The notes under the pieces are model-generated. The model was given only the letters and a program-made list of their open reading frames with translations, was not told the origin of the DNA and did not search any database. Both the position numbers and the translations under genes were made by a program. From the NCBI RefSeq assembly GCF_004114425.1, contig NZ_RDQF01000024.1, forward strand, positions 1-64,000: a DNA stretch of 64,000 nucleotides. Direction: 5' to 3'. How positions within the stretch are numbered: position 1 is the first letter of the stretch; the number at the start of each line of letters is the position of its first letter. Below are positions 44,189-53,115 of this stretch, piece by piece. This DNA is from Bradyrhizobium vignae. Lineage in GTDB: Bacteria > Pseudomonadota > Alphaproteobacteria > Rhizobiales > Xanthobacteraceae.

Positions 44189-45601
44189 TCAGATCACCTT
44201 GCCGGGATTGAGCAGGTGATCGGGATCGAGCGCAGCCTTCAGGGTGCGCATCAGCGCGATCTCGGCCTCGCTCCTGGCATGGCCCAGCCACTGCTTCTTC
44301 AGCGTGCCGATGCCGTGCTCGGCGGAGACGCTGCCACCCATCTCGCGCACCAGACCGTAGATGATCGCGTCCATCTCCTCCTTCGGCTGCTGCGCGACGG
44401 AGAGGCCGGTGACCCAGGAGACGAGATGCAGATTGCCGTCGCCGATATGGCCGTAATAGACGCTCTCGCAGCCATTGATGCCGTCCGCGAGCGCGGCCTT
44501 GCAGCGCGTGACGAACTCGTCCATGCGCTTGACCGCAAGGCCGATGTCGTAGGAGATGTGCGGGCCCAGCACCTGGCCGAATTCCGCGCAGATGTCGCGC
44601 ACGCGCCAGAAGGCTTGCGTCTGCGCCAGCGATTGCGCGACAGCGGCGTCGGCGAGCAGCCCGCGCTCCATCAGTTCTTCGAGCCAGCTTTGGAAGCGCG
44701 GCGCATCGATGCTCTCGTCGGTGCCCTGCGCTTCCACCAGCACGTAAAGGCCGTGACCTGCTGCGACCGGCGGCTTCACGCCGGCGCGCATCGTGATCAC
44801 GTCCCAATAGTCCGGCCACATCACCTCGAAGGCCGACAGCAGCGGGCCGAGCCCCGAGCGCGCGGCATCCAGCAGCGCGATCACCGCGGCATAATCCTTC
44901 AGCGCGCAGAGCGCGGCCATGGTCGAACGCGGCTTCGGAAACAGCTTGAGCACCACACGGGTGACGATGCCGAGCGTGCCTTCCGAGCCGATGAAGAGAT
45001 GCTTCAAATCGTAACCGGCGTTGTTCTTCATCAGCTTGTTGAGATTGGTGATGATGGTGCCGTCAGGCAGCACCACTTCCAGGCCAAGCACCAGCTCGCG
45101 CGTCATGCCGTAGCGGATCACGCGGTTGCCGCCGGCATTGGTCGAGAGATTGCCACCGATCGCACACGAGCCGCGCGAGCCGAGATCGAGCGGAAAGAAG
45201 AAGCCGGCCTCGTCCGCAGCCTTCTGGATCGTCTCCAGCGGCGTGCCTGCCTTCACGGTCATCGTCGCGGAGGCGCGATCGATCTCCTCGATGCCGGTCA
45301 TGCGCTCCAGCGAGATCGCGACCCAGCCCGCTTCGGGCGAGGCGCCGCGGCATAGGCCGGTCAGTCCGCCCTGCGGCACGAAGGGGAGCCGCGCCTGCCG
45401 GCAGGTCGCGATGGCATCGGCAACGCCCTGCGCATCGAGCGGCCGGATCACCGCAAGCGGGGTTTGCGGCAGGCTCGCGCTCCAGTCGTTGCAATTGCGC
45501 GCCGGCACCTCGCTGCCGGTCAGTACCGCGGCCGCGCCGAGCCTGTCGCGCAACGCGCCGAACACTTGGTCAGGGCCTTCAATGGGGGTCACCATGTTCA
45601 T
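44189..45601 (-). CDS. FAD-binding 2-hydroxyacid oxidase/dehydrogenase (GlcD/D-lactate dehydrogenase type)
   Basis: The PCMH-type FAD domain shows PFVPQGGLTGLCRGASPEAG and GGNLSTNAGGNRVIRYGMTR; the C-terminal domain shows YYGHIGDGNLHLVSWV and SAEHGIGTLKK, whose histidines bind the active-site metal and substrate in the D-lactate/D-2-hydroxyglutarate dehydrogenase group. Which 2-hydroxyacid it oxidises is not clear. The ATG at 45601 has AGGAGG seven bases upstream. Pairing with GntR and a DapA-family aldolase suggests catabolism of a sugar-acid or hydroxy-acid. Confidence 0.85.
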   Translation of the reverse strand: MNMVTPIEGPDQVFGALRDRLGAAAVLTGSEVPARNCNDWSASLPQTPLAVIRPLDAQGVADAIATCRQARLPFVPQGGLTGLCRGASPEAGWVAISLERMTGIEEIDRASATMTVKAGTPLETIQKAADEAGFFFPLDLGSRGSCAIGGNLSTNAGGNRVIRYGMTRELVLGLEVVLPDGTIITNLNKLMKNNAGYDLKHLFIGSEGTLGIVTRVVLKLFPKPRSTMAALCALKDYAAVIALLDAARSGLGPLLSAFEVMWPDYWDVITMRAGVKPPVAAGHGLYVLVEAQGTDESIDAPRFQSWLEELMERGLLADAAVAQSLAQTQAFWRVRDICAEFGQVLGPHISYDIGLAVKRMDEFVTRCKAALADGINGCESVYYGHIGDGNLHLVSWVTGLSVAQQPKEEMDAIIYGLVREMGGSVSAEHGIGTLKKQWLGHARSEAEIALMRTLKAALDPDHLLNPGKVI

Positions 45602-45668
45602 GCGAGACCTCCTCTGGATTCGGCTGCGCCTCATGCGCGCCGTGACGGTGGAAAGGGTTTGCACCCGC

Positions 45669-45687
45669 CTTGTATGTAAGGTACAAG
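45669..45687. promoter_or_regulatory. palindrome CTTGTATGTAAGGTACAAG, likely GntR operator
   Basis: CTTGTA and TACAAG are exact inverted repeats separated by seven bases. The TTGTA-TACAA form resembles FadR-subfamily GntR sites. It lies centrally in the divergent gap, 68 bases before the FAD oxidase start and 92 bases before the aldolase start, so one regulator could control both directions. Confidence 0.65.
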
Positions 45688-45778
45688 ATCAAAAGTAAAG
45701 TAAAAACAGGGCTTCGGAAGCGCGGAAGATCATTGGGGATCAGCGGCTTAGTTCGGGGCGGCAGCAAAGGGCGGTGTG

Positions 45779-46663
45779 ATGACGGAGGCAATTCGCGGGT
45801 TCTGGGTGGCGTCGGCGACGCCGCTGGCGGCCGATGGCAGTGTGGATCACGCCCGGCTCGCCGGCCATGCCAAGCACCTCTTCAGCAAGGGCGTCGAAGG
45901 CGTCGTCCTGTTCGGCACCACCGGCGAAGGCACCTCATTCAACGCCAGCGAACGCGTCGCAACCATCGAAGCCATGCTCAAGGCCGGCGTCGCGCCGGAG
46001 CGCATCGGAATCGGCGGCGGCTTCCCCGCCATCACCGACAGCATCGCACTCACGCGCGCCGTGCTCGGCCTCGGCCTGCGTCACGTGCTGCTGCTGCCGC
46101 CCTATTTCGACCGCAACGTCACGCCTGAAGGCATTGAGGATGCCTTTGCCGCGATCATCGATGGTGTCGCCGACGACCGGCTGCGCGCCTCGCTCTATCA
46201 CATCCCGCAGGTCTCGGGCGTCGCGATCCCGACGACAGTTGCCGCCAGCCTGCGCCGGCGCTACGGCAAGATTGTCGCCGGCCTGAAAGACTCCAGCGGC
46301 GACTTCAAACAGTTCCAGGCGTTCCGCAATGCCGCGCCCGAGCTCGCCATCACCGTCGGCAACGAAGCCGACATCGCCCGCGCGATCGCCGCGGGCGGCG
46401 CCGGCACCATTTGCGGCATGGCCAATGTCGTGCCGGAGCTGGTCAAGGGCATGCTCGATGGCAGGGATGTCGAGGCGCGCATGCAGGCGGCGATCGACGT
46501 CGTGGTGAAGACGCCGTCTCTGGTCGCGACGTTGAAGGCGATCCTCGCCGTGCAGACCGGCGATAGGGGCTGGTTGCGCGTGCGCCCGCCGCTCCGCGCG
46601 TTGTCCGACGGCACTGCGTTCAAGCAGAAGCTCGACGCGTTGATCGCGCCTGCGCTCGCGTGA
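45779..46663 (+). CDS. DapA-family (dihydrodipicolinate synthase-like) aldolase/lyase
   Basis: The TIM barrel shows GTTGEGTSFNASERVATIEA, active-site Tyr in ASLYHIPQVSGVAIP and Schiff-base Lys in VAGLKDSSGDF. The class I lyase mechanism is therefore intact, but the true lysine-pathway enzyme is expected elsewhere and this copy sits in a regulated catabolic locus. It probably cleaves or dehydrates a 2-keto-3-deoxy sugar acid. The ATG at 45779, preceded by AAAGGG, is preferred to the GTG at 45776. Confidence 0.82.
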   Translation: MTEAIRGFWVASATPLAADGSVDHARLAGHAKHLFSKGVEGVVLFGTTGEGTSFNASERVATIEAMLKAGVAPERIGIGGGFPAITDSIALTRAVLGLGLRHVLLLPPYFDRNVTPEGIEDAFAAIIDGVADDRLRASLYHIPQVSGVAIPTTVAASLRRRYGKIVAGLKDSSGDFKQFQAFRNAAPELAITVGNEADIARAIAAGGAGTICGMANVVPELVKGMLDGRDVEARMQAAIDVVVKTPSLVATLKAILAVQTGDRGWLRVRPPLRALSDGTAFKQKLDALIAPALA

Positions 46664-46731
46664 GCCTGCGCAAGATCGCGCTGCTCTCGGCGTGACGGCG
46701 ATTGGCGATTGCCATTCAGCGCCGCCTATTC

Positions 46732-46746
46732 TTAGAACGATTCAAC
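46732..46746. promoter_or_regulatory. weak iron-control (Irr/ICE-like) dyad upstream of the siderophore receptor
   Basis: TTAGAA followed three bases later by TTCAAC is an imperfect form of the TTTAGAA/TTCTAAA-like inverted repeat bound by Irr in Bradyrhizobium. It is about 100 bases upstream of the receptor start. The second arm has mismatches, so this is only a candidate. Confidence 0.35.
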
Positions 46747-46844
46747 ACTAGAGCGATTCAAGTCCGCTCACGGTTCTCTTCACGCATGGCGGCTGTTAGA
46801 CGCGCGAGCTTCAATGCGGTGTCTGACCTGGAAGTGAATCGAAC

Positions 46845-49166
46845 GTGCGTGCTCATCTGGGTGGTCGCGACAGCGGCCATCGAATTCGTGCCGGCAAGAG
46901 CCGTGCAGGTCTTCTCATCGGAGCAGCGGTGCTGCTCGCCGAATGCCCCTCCACCCCGACGACCGCGCAGGCGCAATCAGCTCTGCCGCCGGTGACCGTG
47001 GACGCGCCGGCACAGCGGCCGAAGTCAGCGCGCGCATCGGATCAGTCTTCACGCCGCACGCAAGCCGCGCGCCAGCCCAATCATAATCCCGCCCCCGCAG
47101 CGCCGACGCCCTCGGAGCGTGCCGCCGCGGAGGCCGCCGCACAGCAGGCCGCAAAGCTCGGCTACCGCGCGATGCCGAGCGCGACCACGCTGCGCAGCGG
47201 CGCCTCGCCGCTCGACACCTCGCAGGCCGTCAACGTCGTGCCCGAGCAGGTGCTGAAGGACCAGCTGCCGCGCAACATCGACGATGCGCTCATCAACGTC
47301 TCGGGCATCACCCAGACCAACACGCTCGCCGGCACACAGGACGCCGTGATCCGCCGCGGCTTCGGCGACAATCGCGACGGCTCGATCATGCGCAACGGCA
47401 TGCCGCTGGTGCAGGGCCGCAGTCTCAATCCAGCAGTCGAGAGCGTCGAAGTGCTGAAGGGGCCGGCCTCGCTGCTCTACGGCATCATGGATCCCGGCGG
47501 CATCGTCAACACCATCAGCAAGCGCCCCGAACTCTATCAGCACGGCTCCGTCACACTGCTCGGCTCAGCCTACAATTCGTCCAAAACCGGCGCCGACGGC
47601 CTGCTCGACGTCACCGGCCCGATCGGCGATCAGGGTCTTGCCTACCGCTTCATCGGCTATGGCGTCAGCGAGGATTACTGGCGCAATTTCGGCCGCCATC
47701 GCGAGATGCTGATTGCACCGTCGCTCGCGTGGTACGGCCAGAATACCACGGTGCAGCTCAACTACGAGCATCGCGAGTTCATCACTCCGTTCGACCGCGG
47801 CACGGCCTTCGTCAACGGCGCGCCGCTGGCGATCCCGGCGACGCGCCGGCTGGACGAGCCCTACAACAACATGTGGGGGACGTCCGACCTGATTCAGGCC
47901 TCCATCGAGCATCGCCTCAATCAGGACTGGAAGCTTTTTGCCGGCTACAGCTACAACACCGAGACCTTCAGCGCCAACCAGCTCCGCGTCACCGGCGTCA
48001 ACGCGAAGACCGGCGTCGAAACGCGCAGCAATGACGGCACGCAGGGTTCGCTCAGCAATTCGAGCTACGGCACATCCTACATCTCGGGCGGCTTCTGGCT
48101 CGGCGACATGCGCAACGAGGTGCTGTTCGGCGGCGACGGCCAGTATCGCACGATCTACCGCGATAATCTGATCCGGCAGGCGGCCCCGTCGTTCAATGTC
48201 TACAACCCGGTCTACGGTCTGATCGGGCCGGGCACGACGGTTTCGAATAGCGACAGCGCCCAGACCGACAAGCTCGGCCAGTGGTCGTTGTTCTTCCAGG
48301 ACACGTTGAATTTGACCGAGCGTTTCGCGCTGGTCGGCGGCGTGCGCTACATGGATTATGATCAGCTCGCCGGGCGCGGAAAGCCGTTCAAGACCAACAC
48401 CAACGTTTCGGCGGATGCGGTGCTCCCGCTCGGCGGCGCGATCTTCAAGCTCACCGAACAGATCTCGCTTTACGCGAGCTACACCCAGTCGCTGAAGCCG
48501 AACTCGACCATTGCTCCATTGAGCAATGGCGGTGGCGTCGTGCTCGGATCGAACATCGCGCCCGAAGAGGGCACGCAGTACGAGACCGGACTCAAGTTCG
48601 ATCTCAACAAGCGCCTCTCGGGTACGGTCGCAGTCTACGACATCGAGAAGCAGAACGTGCTGGTCAGCCAGCTCAACACCGTAGCCGGTCTCAACGTGTA
48701 CACCGCGGCCGGCAAGGTCCGTTCGCGCGGCCTCGAGATCGACGTCACCGGCCGGCTCTCCGACGATTGGAGCATGATCGGAAGCTATGGTTACACCGAT
48801 GCGCGTGTGACCGAGGATCCGACCTATGCGGGCAAGCAGTTGCAGAACGTTGCGATGAACACGGCTTCGCTCTATCTGGTCTACGATCTTGGCACGGTGT
48901 TTCCTGGCCAGCTCAGGCTCGGCGGCGGCGCGCGCTATCTCGGCGACCGGCCTGGCGATGCGTCGAACACGTTCGTGCTGCCGTCCTATGTCCTCGCGGA
49001 TATCTTCGCGACTTATGAGACGAAGCACCAGGCACTGCCGGTCATCTATCAGCTCAACGTCAAGAACCTGTTCGACACCGTCTACTATGCCTCCGCTCAG
49101 AACAATCTGGGCGTCGCCATCGGCGATGCAAGACGCGTATCGCTGTCGGCAACTGTGAAGTTCTAG
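46845..49166 (+). CDS. TonB-dependent siderophore receptor
   Basis: An outer-membrane ferric-siderophore transporter. After a signal peptide (GLLIGAAVLLAECPSTPTTA region) comes a TonB-box-like PPVTVDA and an alanine/proline-rich spacer. The plug domain follows (PRNIDDALINVSGITQ, DAVIRRGFGDNRDGS, ESVEVLKGPASLLYGIMDPG), then a 22-strand barrel ending in the usual aromatic residue (LSATVKF). The plug resembles the FhuA/FhuE/FoxA hydroxamate group. The start is taken as GTG 46845; an upstream alternative cannot be excluded. Confidence 0.92.
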   Translation: MRAHLGGRDSGHRIRAGKSRAGLLIGAAVLLAECPSTPTTAQAQSALPPVTVDAPAQRPKSARASDQSSRRTQAARQPNHNPAPAAPTPSERAAAEAAAQQAAKLGYRAMPSATTLRSGASPLDTSQAVNVVPEQVLKDQLPRNIDDALINVSGITQTNTLAGTQDAVIRRGFGDNRDGSIMRNGMPLVQGRSLNPAVESVEVLKGPASLLYGIMDPGGIVNTISKRPELYQHGSVTLLGSAYNSSKTGADGLLDVTGPIGDQGLAYRFIGYGVSEDYWRNFGRHREMLIAPSLAWYGQNTTVQLNYEHREFITPFDRGTAFVNGAPLAIPATRRLDEPYNNMWGTSDLIQASIEHRLNQDWKLFAGYSYNTETFSANQLRVTGVNAKTGVETRSNDGTQGSLSNSSYGTSYISGGFWLGDMRNEVLFGGDGQYRTIYRDNLIRQAAPSFNVYNPVYGLIGPGTTVSNSDSAQTDKLGQWSLFFQDTLNLTERFALVGGVRYMDYDQLAGRGKPFKTNTNVSADAVLPLGGAIFKLTEQISLYASYTQSLKPNSTIAPLSNGGGVVLGSNIAPEEGTQYETGLKFDLNKRLSGTVAVYDIEKQNVLVSQLNTVAGLNVYTAAGKVRSRGLEIDVTGRLSDDWSMIGSYGYTDARVTEDPTYAGKQLQNVAMNTASLYLVYDLGTVFPGQLRLGGGARYLGDRPGDASNTFVLPSYVLADIFATYETKHQALPVIYQLNVKNLFDTVYYASAQNNLGVAIGDARRVSLSATVKF

Positions 49167-49168
49167 CG

Positions 49169-50365
49169 ATGATGCGGCTGCGTGGGCACACGATCAAGGC
49201 GGTCCTGCTCCAGGTCCATTCCATCGCGGGGCTCGTGCTCGCGCTGCTGCTCGCCCTGATCGCGCTGACCGGCGCGATCATGAGTTTCGAGGACGAGATC
49301 GTCGATCATCTGAACGCCGACATCATGCGCGTCATACCGCGCGAGATGCCGCCGCTGACGCCTGATGACCTGATCGCGCGACTGAAGGCAGCGCAAGACG
49401 TCGGCAAGGTCTCGGCCGTCACGCTGTCGAGCGATCCGGCGGCGGCCGTCCATGTCCGCTTCGCGCGCGACGAGCACGGCGGCCGGCCGGCCTCGCTCTA
49501 TGTCGATCCCTACGACGCGCGCGTGCTGGGCCTGCCACGTGGCGAGGCGTTCTTCGCGACCGTGCGCAGGCTGCACCGCTGGCTGCTGATCCCCGGTGAC
49601 GCCAGGGGCTGGGGGCGCCCGATCACCGGCACCGTCGCGCTCGGTCTGGTCATCATGCTGATTTCGGGTCTCGTGCTGCGCTGGCCGCGTCGCGCGGGCA
49701 GCGTCAAGACGTGGCTGAAGCCGAATCTCGGGCTCAGCGGCCGCGGCTTGCACCGCTCGCTTCATGCGGTGATCGGCACCTGGGTTCTTCCGGTCTATCT
49801 GGTGATGACGCTCACCGGGCTGTGGTTCTCCTTCGAATGGTACAAGGATGGGCTCACCTGGCTGTTGTCGCGTCCGCAGGTTGCTGCTGCGAAGATGCCG
49901 CCCAAGATGCCACCAAAACCGCCGCGTGGGGCCGACCGTTCCGAGCCGGCTCAGCCGATCGGATTCGATCGGGCATGGACGACGTTCCAGCGCGAGGAGG
50001 GGGACCGCTTCTCCAGGGCCTTGCTGACGCTGCCGGCCGGCCCAGGCACCGTGATTCGGATCCGGTCGTGGGGGAAGGACCGCACGCTCGAGGCCACGCG
50101 TGACGAATTTCGCATCGATGCGGCTGCCGGGCAGCTGGTCTCCGCCGAGCGCTACGACGACAAGAGGTTCGGCGAGAAGATCATCGCGGCGATCTACGAC
50201 ATCCATCGCGGCGCGATCCTGGGGTGGCCGGGCAAGCTCGTTTTCATGATTGCGGCAGTCTTGATGCCGCTGTTCTCGGTCACGGGCATCCTGCTCTATC
50301 TGTCGCGCCGCAAGCTGCGGCGCCCGGCACAGCGTCCGCTTGGGCGCCTCGTTCCCGGCGAATGA
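49169..50365 (+). CDS. PepSY-domain inner-membrane protein, probable ferric-siderophore reductase
   Basis: Four membrane helices flank periplasmic PepSY-type regions: LLQVHSIAGLVLALLLALIA at the start, PITGTVALGLVIMLISGLVL and LHAVIGTWVLPVYLVMTLTG in the middle, and LVFMIAAVLMPLFSVTGILL at the end, with conserved His residues (VHSIAG, RLHRWLL, SLHAVIG, DIHRGAI) suited to heme ligation. Proteins of this layout beside TonB-dependent receptors are thought to reduce siderophore iron in the periplasm. The gene starts two bases after the receptor stop. Confidence 0.85.
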   Translation: MMRLRGHTIKAVLLQVHSIAGLVLALLLALIALTGAIMSFEDEIVDHLNADIMRVIPREMPPLTPDDLIARLKAAQDVGKVSAVTLSSDPAAAVHVRFARDEHGGRPASLYVDPYDARVLGLPRGEAFFATVRRLHRWLLIPGDARGWGRPITGTVALGLVIMLISGLVLRWPRRAGSVKTWLKPNLGLSGRGLHRSLHAVIGTWVLPVYLVMTLTGLWFSFEWYKDGLTWLLSRPQVAAAKMPPKMPPKPPRGADRSEPAQPIGFDRAWTTFQREEGDRFSRALLTLPAGPGTVIRIRSWGKDRTLEATRDEFRIDAAAGQLVSAERYDDKRFGEKIIAAIYDIHRGAILGWPGKLVFMIAAVLMPLFSVTGILLYLSRRKLRRPAQRPLGRLVPGE

Positions 50366-50436
50366 GCCGGCAAGGCTAGCCAACGCGCTCTCAATCGTTC
50401 AAAAGCCCATGGCCTGTCCTTCCCAGGGTCCACGCC

Positions 50437-51669
50437 ATGAAGCTTCCGACCGTCACTCCCGCCGATATCCGCCGCGTACTGCTCCTGCGCGAAGAGATCG
50501 CGCTGCTCGATCTCAGATGCGAGGCGGCCTTCGCGACCGGCCATCCGCTGTTCGCCGCCAACATGGCGGCGGACCGGATCGCGGTCGAGGCGCAGGTGCG
50601 GCTGCCGCGCAAGGATGTGCCGATCGTGCTCTATGATGACGGGGAGGGGCTGGTCGCGACCGGAGTCGAGCGCCTGGCGGCGCTCGGCTACACCAATATC
50701 AGCACACTCGACGGCGGGCTGACGGCCTGGCGCGCTGCGGGCTTTGAGCTGTTCGAGGACGTCAATTCCTACTCGAAAGCGTTCGGCGAACTGGTGGAGT
50801 CGCGCCGCCACACGCCCTCGCTGAGCGCCGACGAGGTCGCAAAGCTCATCGCCGACAAGGCCAACATCGCCATCCTTGACGTCCGCCGTTTCGACGAATA
50901 TGCGACCATGAACATCCCGGGCTCGGTCAGCGTGCCCGGCGCGGAGCTGGTGCTCCGGGCAGGACGAGCCGCACCCGATCCCGAGACGACGATCATCGTC
51001 AACTGTGCCGGCCGCACCCGCTCGATCATCGGCACCCAGTCGCTGATCAATGCCGGCGTGCCCAACAGGGTCCGCGCGCTGCGCAACGGCACCATCGGCT
51101 GGACGCTGGCGCGCCATGCTCTCGATCACGGCGCCGACAGGCGAGGCGCAATCGGTCCGTTCGAGGGTGGCCCGGCCAATGCCCGCGATGTCGCTTATCG
51201 CGCCGGTGTCCGCCACATCGGAGCGAACGAGATGTCGGCGCTTGCCGCGCAGACTCATCGTACGCTGTATCGCTTCGACGTACGCGATGCCGAGGAATAT
51301 GCAGCCGGCCATCTCCCCGGCTTCCGCCATTATCCCGGTGGCCAGCTCGTCCAGGAAACCGACATGGCCGCGCCCGTGCGCGGTGCGCGCATCCTCCTGA
51401 CCGACGACAGATGCGTCCGCGCCGACATGACGGCGTCCTGGCTGGCGCAGATGGGCTGGGAAGTCTATGTGCTCGAAGGCGGCTATGACGGTGCGCTCGA
51501 GGTCGGCCCGCCGCAACTCTTGCCAAAGCCGGATCCGGCACACCGCTACCGCCGCCCCTACGAAGGCACTGATGTTGCCGAAGCTGCGATGCAGGCCTAT
51601 CTCGACTGGGAATACGGCCTCGTCGAGCAGCTCCGCCGCGACGGCACGCACGGGTTCTACGTGATTTGA
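50437..51669 (+). CDS. triple rhodanese-domain protein, one active-site cysteine
   Basis: Three rhodanese-like domains lie in tandem, at about 1-110, 125-235 and 260-370. Only the second has the sulfur-accepting cysteine in a proper loop (IIVNCAGRTRS). The first has VLYDDGEGL and the third LLTDDRCVRADM, where the loop position is Asp. The inactive domains may be structural or bind protein partners. It is 71 bases after the PepSY gene on the same strand, but no functional tie to iron uptake is clear. Confidence 0.82.
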   Translation: MKLPTVTPADIRRVLLLREEIALLDLRCEAAFATGHPLFAANMAADRIAVEAQVRLPRKDVPIVLYDDGEGLVATGVERLAALGYTNISTLDGGLTAWRAAGFELFEDVNSYSKAFGELVESRRHTPSLSADEVAKLIADKANIAILDVRRFDEYATMNIPGSVSVPGAELVLRAGRAAPDPETTIIVNCAGRTRSIIGTQSLINAGVPNRVRALRNGTIGWTLARHALDHGADRRGAIGPFEGGPANARDVAYRAGVRHIGANEMSALAAQTHRTLYRFDVRDAEEYAAGHLPGFRHYPGGQLVQETDMAAPVRGARILLTDDRCVRADMTASWLAQMGWEVYVLEGGYDGALEVGPPQLLPKPDPAHRYRRPYEGTDVAEAAMQAYLDWEYGLVEQLRRDGTHGFYVI

Positions 51670-51794
51670 CCGAGTCGGTGGGATGCCAAGCCCACCCATC
51701 GCCTCGCCATCTTCTCCCCGTGTCCAAGCCCTATTGTGCTGCGCACCGCCCGCGGTCTATGAGCTGCGGCAAAGCTGCTATTTACGGAGATTCC

Positions 51795-53039
51795 ATGCCA
51801 GCCCCAGGCCAAAGCCCTGAGCGAAGCGCCAAGGCGCTGCTGCTCGAAGGCGTCAATGACAGCGCCGTGGACCTGTTCCGGAGCGCGGGCTTCAGCAATG
51901 TCGAGCGGCTGACCAAGGCGCTGGACGGCGAGGACCTGCGGCGCACGCTCAAGGGCGTGTCGCTGCTCGGCATCCGCTCGCGCACCCAGATCACCGATGA
52001 GGTGCTCGCCGCCGCCGACCAGCTTCTCGCGGTCGGCTGCTTCAGCGTCGGCACCAACCAGGTCGATCTCTCGGCGGCGCGCAAGCGCGGTATTCCGGTG
52101 TTCAACGCGCCGTTCTCCAACACGCGCAGCGTCGCCGAGCTCGTGATCGGCGAGATCGTGATGCTGCTGCGGCGGATCTTTCCGCGCTCAGTGTCAGCCC
52201 ATGCGGGCGGCTGGGACAAGTCGGCGACCGGCAGCCGCGAGGTGCGCGGCCGCACGCTCGGCATTGTCGGCTACGGCAATATCGGCTCGCAGCTTTCGAC
52301 CCTGGCCGAAGCCATGGGCATGCGTGTGATCTATTTCGACCGCACCGACAAGCTTCGTCACGGCAACACCGAGCCGGTCGAGAGGCTGGAGGAGTTGCTG
52401 GCGCAGAGCGACATCGTCAGCCTGCACGTGCCGGAGACGCCGGAGACTGCAGGCATGATAGGAGAGAAGGAGCTGCGGGCGATGAAACCGGGCTCGTTCC
52501 TGATCAACAACAGCCGCGGCACTGTGGTCGATCTCGACGCGCTCGCGCGTGCCTTGCGCGACGGCCATCTTGCCGGTGCGGCAATCGATGTGTTTCCGGT
52601 CGAGCCCTCGTCGAACGCCGAACGCTTCAAGAGCCCGGTGCAGGGTCTGGAGAACGTCATCCTCACGCCGCATATCGGCGGCTCGACCGAAGAGGCGCAG
52701 GAGCGGATCGGCGGCGAGGTGGCGCGCAAGCTGGTCGACTATTTCATCACCGGCTCGACCATGGGCGCGGTGAACTTCCCCGAAGTGCAGTTGCATCTTC
52801 GTCCCTCCGGCGCGCGCTTCAGCCATGTCCATCGCAACGTGCCGGGCATGCTGCGGCGGCTGAACGAGGTTTTCCTCCAGCGCGACATCAATATCGCCGC
52901 GCAGTATCTGGAGACCGCCGGCGACCTCGGCTATGTCGTGCTCGACGCCGATCTCGGTGGTCAGGACTCCGGCGAGCTCCTCCAGCAGATCCGCGCCCTC
53001 GACGGCACCGTCGGCGCGCGGCTGGTGTTCGAGCACTAG
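51795..53039 (+). CDS. serA: D-3-phosphoglycerate dehydrogenase
   Basis: SerA oxidises 3-phosphoglycerate in the first step of serine synthesis. The NAD-binding GIVGYGNIGSQ and catalytic set (INNSRGTVVD with Arg, the Asp/Glu region, and ILTPHIGGSTEEAQERIGGE with His) are present. The C terminus is a single ACT domain (HRNVPGMLRRLNEVFLQRDI), the E. coli layout with 414 residues and serine feedback control in that family. The ATG at 51795 has GGAGA upstream; the open frame to 51666 is leader. Confidence 0.93.
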   Translation: MPAPGQSPERSAKALLLEGVNDSAVDLFRSAGFSNVERLTKALDGEDLRRTLKGVSLLGIRSRTQITDEVLAAADQLLAVGCFSVGTNQVDLSAARKRGIPVFNAPFSNTRSVAELVIGEIVMLLRRIFPRSVSAHAGGWDKSATGSREVRGRTLGIVGYGNIGSQLSTLAEAMGMRVIYFDRTDKLRHGNTEPVERLEELLAQSDIVSLHVPETPETAGMIGEKELRAMKPGSFLINNSRGTVVDLDALARALRDGHLAGAAIDVFPVEPSSNAERFKSPVQGLENVILTPHIGGSTEEAQERIGGEVARKLVDYFITGSTMGAVNFPEVQLHLRPSGARFSHVHRNVPGMLRRLNEVFLQRDINIAAQYLETAGDLGYVVLDADLGGQDSGELLQQIRALDGTVGARLVFEH

Positions 53040-53115
53040 AGGCTTGTTGACGGCCCTCGGGAGGTCGCATTCAATGTGGTCTCCTGACAGATCGAACAAC
53101 AGCTGGGTGGAAACG

